A stretch of DNA of 64,000 nucleotides from Planctomycetota bacterium (lineage in GTDB: Bacteria; Planctomycetota; Planctomycetia; Pirellulales; Lacipirellulaceae). The notes beneath the pieces were generated by a model. That model had not been told where the DNA came from and searched no databases. It saw only the letters and a list, made by a program, of their open reading frames with translations. The stretch spans positions 115,915 through 179,914 of the forward strand of contig JAJDEF010000026.1 of NCBI GenBank assembly GCA_029259945.1, given 5' to 3'. Shown piece by piece: positions 61,651 through 64,000 of this stretch (position 1 is its first letter; each line of letters begins with the position of its first letter). A program made the position numbers and the translations under genes.

Positions 61651-62461
61651 AAAAACTAAAAGCTTGTCTCGCTGCCGTGGGGCCGATGTGGCTGTGGCGG
61701 CTGAGTTCTACGTGCAGTCCGCCATCGTAACCGACTTCTGCAAATGCCGTGAGGACGGGACCAAAGTCAATTTCCCCGTCACCAAACATAAGATGCTCGT
61801 GCGTGCCAGCCCGCATGTCCTCGAGATGTACATTGACTAAACGATCAGCCCAATCACGAATCTGAGCATCGATCGGCACTTCCCCCAGGCAGTGCAAATG
61901 CCCAACATCGAGTGTGAGACCAAGCCGAGGCGAATCGATGACGTCTATCAGCTCGGCAAAGCTTGCCATCGTGTCGATCAGCATGCCAGGCTCTGGCTCG
62001 AAACCTAGCACTACGTTTTTTCGGTCGGCGTAGTCAATCACAATTTGCAAGCTCTCGACCAAACGGCGGAATCCGGCTTCGCGAGAATCGCCTGCTGGCA
62101 AGACGCCTGACCAGAGCGAAACGCAATCGCTGTCCAATGCTGCTGCCATGTCGACCGCATGCCGTAGGAATTCAATTCGCCGTGGTCGTCCTGCAGACTT
62201 GGGCGAGACCAACGTAGGTTCATGCTTGTGCAGCGGATCGAGCAAAAAGCGTGCGCCGGTCTCGATGACGCTGTTCATCTGGTGCTCTGTCAGCAATCGC
62301 CCCACTTCTTGAAGTTGCTGCTCATAACGCTCGTCGTAGGGATTCAGCGTCCCGTGATCGACGGTGATCGCTACGCTTTGATAACCGAGCGAAGCCAACA
62401 GCCGAATCGCGTCGGGCAGACAATGATGAGCCAAGCCATTCGTGTTGTAGCCAATTCGCAT
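61616..62461 (-). CDS. Xylose-isomerase-like TIM-barrel protein (EboE-like)
   Basis: A 281-residue AP endonuclease 2/xylose isomerase-like barrel. Segments: MRIGYNTNGLAHHCLPDAIR, SVAITVDHGTLNPYD, ARFLLDPLHKHEPTLVS, CVSLWSGVLP, VVLGFEPEPGMLI (Glu), GLTLDVGHLHC (Asp/His), VNVHLEDMRAG and GLHVELSRHSH. This fits the metal-dependent sugar-phosphate isomerase/epimerase-type member of ebo/edb clusters. It begins 26 bases after the EboC-like gene. Its last ten residues (KPQMNTDKHG) are encoded by a dispersed repeat arm, so the original C-terminus may have been replaced. Confidence 0.82.
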   Translation of the reverse strand: MRIGYNTNGLAHHCLPDAIRLLASLGYQSVAITVDHGTLNPYDERYEQQLQEVGRLLTEHQMNSVIETGARFLLDPLHKHEPTLVSPKSAGRPRRIEFLRHAVDMAAALDSDCVSLWSGVLPAGDSREAGFRRLVESLQIVIDYADRKNVVLGFEPEPGMLIDTMASFAELIDVIDSPRLGLTLDVGHLHCLGEVPIDAQIRDWADRLVNVHLEDMRAGTHEHLMFGDGEIDFGPVLTAFAEVGYDGGLHVELSRHSHIGPTAARQAFSFLKPQMNTDKHG

Positions 62462-62487
62462 GAATACGATGCCGGGGCATAAAAAAA

Positions 62488-63498
62488 TTAAGTCATCGGG
62501 GCCCAACGTGAGGCGACCCACGACGGAATGATTAGTGTAAGGATAATCAGCCCCGAGGACCAACCAACCACGAAAGCGACCGCCAATGCGTCGAGAAAAA
62601 CAAACCCGAGAAGCAATTTTGTGACATGTTGTCGAAAGGCAGACGGACCGGGGTTCCACGTGGCATGAAGTAACGAAAAGGTAACTACCAACCCAAACAT
62701 TGCCAAGCAGCCGTACCAAATGGGTAGAATCGATTGGACTCCAAAATAATCAGACACCACCCAAGGCAGGCCACCCATGAAGCCCAGCGCAGCTAGCGTT
62801 AGGAGGCCCCCCAGCGATTGTCCTTGCGTGTTTGTTTTTTCATTTTCAGCACGCGCGAACAGCGTCAACCCGATTGTGTACATGCCCACCACCGCCGCGT
62901 AGATCCAAGCCACCGGTTCGGCTAACAGATCGGTGGCAATACTCGCCCCCAACAACACGTTGAGATAACGGCAGACACCCATGACAGAAGGGCCAAATTC
63001 TGTTTTCTTCCACCAAGCGTCGTAGCTTACGATAGTCACAGCCAATAGGACACCTACCGCGGCGCAGGCTCGGGTTTGCAATTGCCAAGAGGCAACCATT
63101 GAGCAGCCTACACCAAGCATCAGCAATCCGAACCCAACCCGATACGCCTTCGCCTTAGAGATTCTACCCGAGGGGATGGGCCGCTCGGGCCGTTCACGAA
63201 AATCAAGATCAGCATCAAAAGCATCGTTGAGCACCATCCCCGCCGCATAAAGAAACGCCGAAGCGGCAGCCAAGGCAATCAGCGGGGCGAGAGGCTGCCA
63301 AGTCTGTCGGACGATCAACACGCCGGCAGCAACGTTCGATACGGCCGTAAAGATGTTGCCAATACGCAATAGTTGCCACCAAGCTAAAAGCCTGTAACGG
63401 TCGGCTGCGTTATTGGTGGTTGATTGATGCACAGTGGGGAGTCTGAAAAGGGTGACTATGATCGGTATCCGACCTTGTATCGATGCAGGTTTATTCAA
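62488..63498 (-). CDS. UbiA-like prenyltransferase (EboC-like)
   Basis: About 336 residues from TTG 63498; a GTG about 22 codons downstream (before HQST) is another possible start, and no Shine-Dalgarno decides. The protein has eight to nine membrane helices. The first Asp-rich motif is NDAFDADLDFRERPERPIPSG; the second region is SYDAWWKKTEFGPSVMG. These match the EboC branch of the UbiA superfamily, whose members transfer prenyl or similar groups to an unknown acceptor. It is first in the trio eboC-eboE-eboF on the minus strand. eboA, eboB and eboD are not seen on either side. Confidence 0.84.
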   Translation of the reverse strand: MNKPASIQGRIPIIVTLFRLPTVHQSTTNNAADRYRLLAWWQLLRIGNIFTAVSNVAAGVLIVRQTWQPLAPLIALAAASAFLYAAGMVLNDAFDADLDFRERPERPIPSGRISKAKAYRVGFGLLMLGVGCSMVASWQLQTRACAAVGVLLAVTIVSYDAWWKKTEFGPSVMGVCRYLNVLLGASIATDLLAEPVAWIYAAVVGMYTIGLTLFARAENEKTNTQGQSLGGLLTLAALGFMGGLPWVVSDYFGVQSILPIWYGCLAMFGLVVTFSLLHATWNPGPSAFRQHVTKLLLGFVFLDALAVAFVVGWSSGLIILTLIIPSWVASRWAPMT

Positions 63499-63669
63499 GG
63501 ATTTTAGTGACCTAGGCTACAGACACAAGCTCGTAGACCTACCTACACAGTCGAAAGCAACACACCCTAAGTTAAAACAGGATCAACCTTGGTAAAAACG
63601 CCCCCAGCACGATTTGGCGAGTAATTGGACATTTTTTACATGAGCGCTTAGACTGCGCCTATATTTTGA

Positions 63670-63837
63670 GCGAACGGGGAATGGATTGTCCGGGATAAGG
63701 CCACTCATTTCGATAATTCTCACTACAACCCCAACAATCCTGATCCAGAGGCTACGGTGCGCTACGGTTTGCAGTCGGAGCAAGAGATGTTGAATCTTCG
63801 GGTCAAATTCGAACGTACCGATTTTGGCGTCCGATAA
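63670..63837 (+). pseudogene. C-terminal remnant of a planctomycete copper-monooxygenase/redox-type protein
   Basis: An in-frame stop (TGA at 63667) precedes 55 codons ending in TAA at 63835-63837, and there is no start codon near the beginning. The translation includes ATHFDNSHYNPNNPDPEATV and, further on, YGLQSEQEMLNLRV. This HFDNS-x-NPNNPDP-x(n)-G-x-Q-x(2-3)-EM signature is the C-terminal end of large secreted planctomycete proteins related to copper type II monooxygenases. It is therefore probably a decayed gene fragment; it could also be chance, but the motif is long. Confidence 0.65.
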
Positions 63838-63842
63838 TCGAG

Positions 63843-64000
63843 ATGAGTTTTGTCAGGGTGTTTGGTGACAAAATGGACAAAACTCGGGGGTGCGGCTGGT
63901 GTTTGGGGCTCCGTTTCTAGGGGTTTCTATTTTTTGTGGGCCTGAGTTTTGGCACGTATATGGCTGTTTGGCGTTTTAGCGGACAATATTCGGGAGTTTT
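63843..64000 (+). repeat. Dispersed TTTTGTCC-rich repeat element, copy 2
   Basis: TGACAAAATGGACAAAAC, AGTTTTGGCACG, TGTTTGGCGTTTT and GCGGACAA occur in the same order as in the minus-strand reading of 2100-2259. The two copies are inverted relative to each other and about 61 kb apart. The element may continue past the window edge. Confidence 0.75.

Larger units (their letters stand above)
63499..64000. other. Terminal intergenic region
   Basis: About 500 bases to the window edge with no intact gene. It holds a 55-codon gene remnant (63670-63837) and one copy of the TTTTGTCC-type repeat (63843-64000). The promoter of the EboC-like gene should lie between 63499 and about 63650. Confidence 0.5.

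Noticed and set aside
1..64000. CRISPR array, tRNA or rRNA genes, insertion sequence transposases, prophage genes
   Set aside because: Looked for by eye; no regularly spaced direct repeats, tRNA-like T-arm contexts, rRNA stretches, transposase or phage proteins were recognised. A tRNAscan-SE or Infernal run would be decisive.

Overview
The window looks like chromosomal DNA of a planctomycete, most likely order Pirellulales (inference). Evidence: four secreted proteins with VPEP-type PEP-CTERM sorting tails, type I dockerin-like EF-hand loops placed just before those tails, a DUF1559 pseudopilin, an ECF sigma factor coupled to a FecR-like/LamG-like protein, an AroD-AroE fusion, a CobA-HemD fusion, and many gene starts without a clear Shine-Dalgarno sequence. 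No rRNA, tRNA, CRISPR array, transposase or prophage gene was recognised.

Left part (1-28 kb): mostly housekeeping genes. These are accA, a VOC protein, a cvpA-like gene, a YdjM-like membrane protein, dtd, a ZIP metal transporter and a YheT-type hydrolase. A signalling island at 7.6-11.1 kb holds a kinase with a CXXCH haem motif and three single-domain response regulators. Next come pdxA, an RHH protein / 66-residue protein / trypsin-like protease operon, cobA-hemD, a TPR protein, rpsT, pyrK, rluB, manA with a tiny lipoprotein, a tatC with a large extra loop, an ABC-2-type membrane protein, serine acetyltransferase, a cold-shock protein and an OmpA-type lipoprotein.

Middle (28-37 kb): a long minus-strand run with prepilin peptidase, aroK, aroDE, mutL and a soluble NtrB/NtrC-like pair. 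A DUF2007-like gene lies on the plus strand beside it.

Accessory region (38-56 kb): an ECF sigma factor and FecR-like/LamG-like protein, then PEP-CTERM proteins, the DUF1559 pseudopilin and two small lipoproteins. After these comes a starch/maltodextrin locus: a surface GH13 enzyme with six dockerin-like loops and a PEP-CTERM tail, a PEP-CTERM companion protein, a GH13 lipoprotein, a fused solute-binding protein-MalF permease, and MalG. The likely flow is extracellular alpha-glucan cleavage, further trimming at the membrane, and import of oligosaccharides. No MalK ATPase gene is present.

Right end (56-64 kb): a planctomycete-type hypothetical, DAHP synthase, a secreted hypothetical, and a trio (UbiA-like, TIM-barrel isomerase-like, type I phosphodiesterase-like) that matches eboC/eboE/eboF of the ebo/edb metabolite-trafficking cluster. 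A 55-codon gene remnant and a dispersed repeat end the window. The same repeat occurs in inverted orientation near 2.1 kb. Intergenic DNA is rich in palindromic and paired-arm repeats, one of which overlaps the start of the PEP-CTERM amylase gene and another the 3' end of the eboE-like gene.
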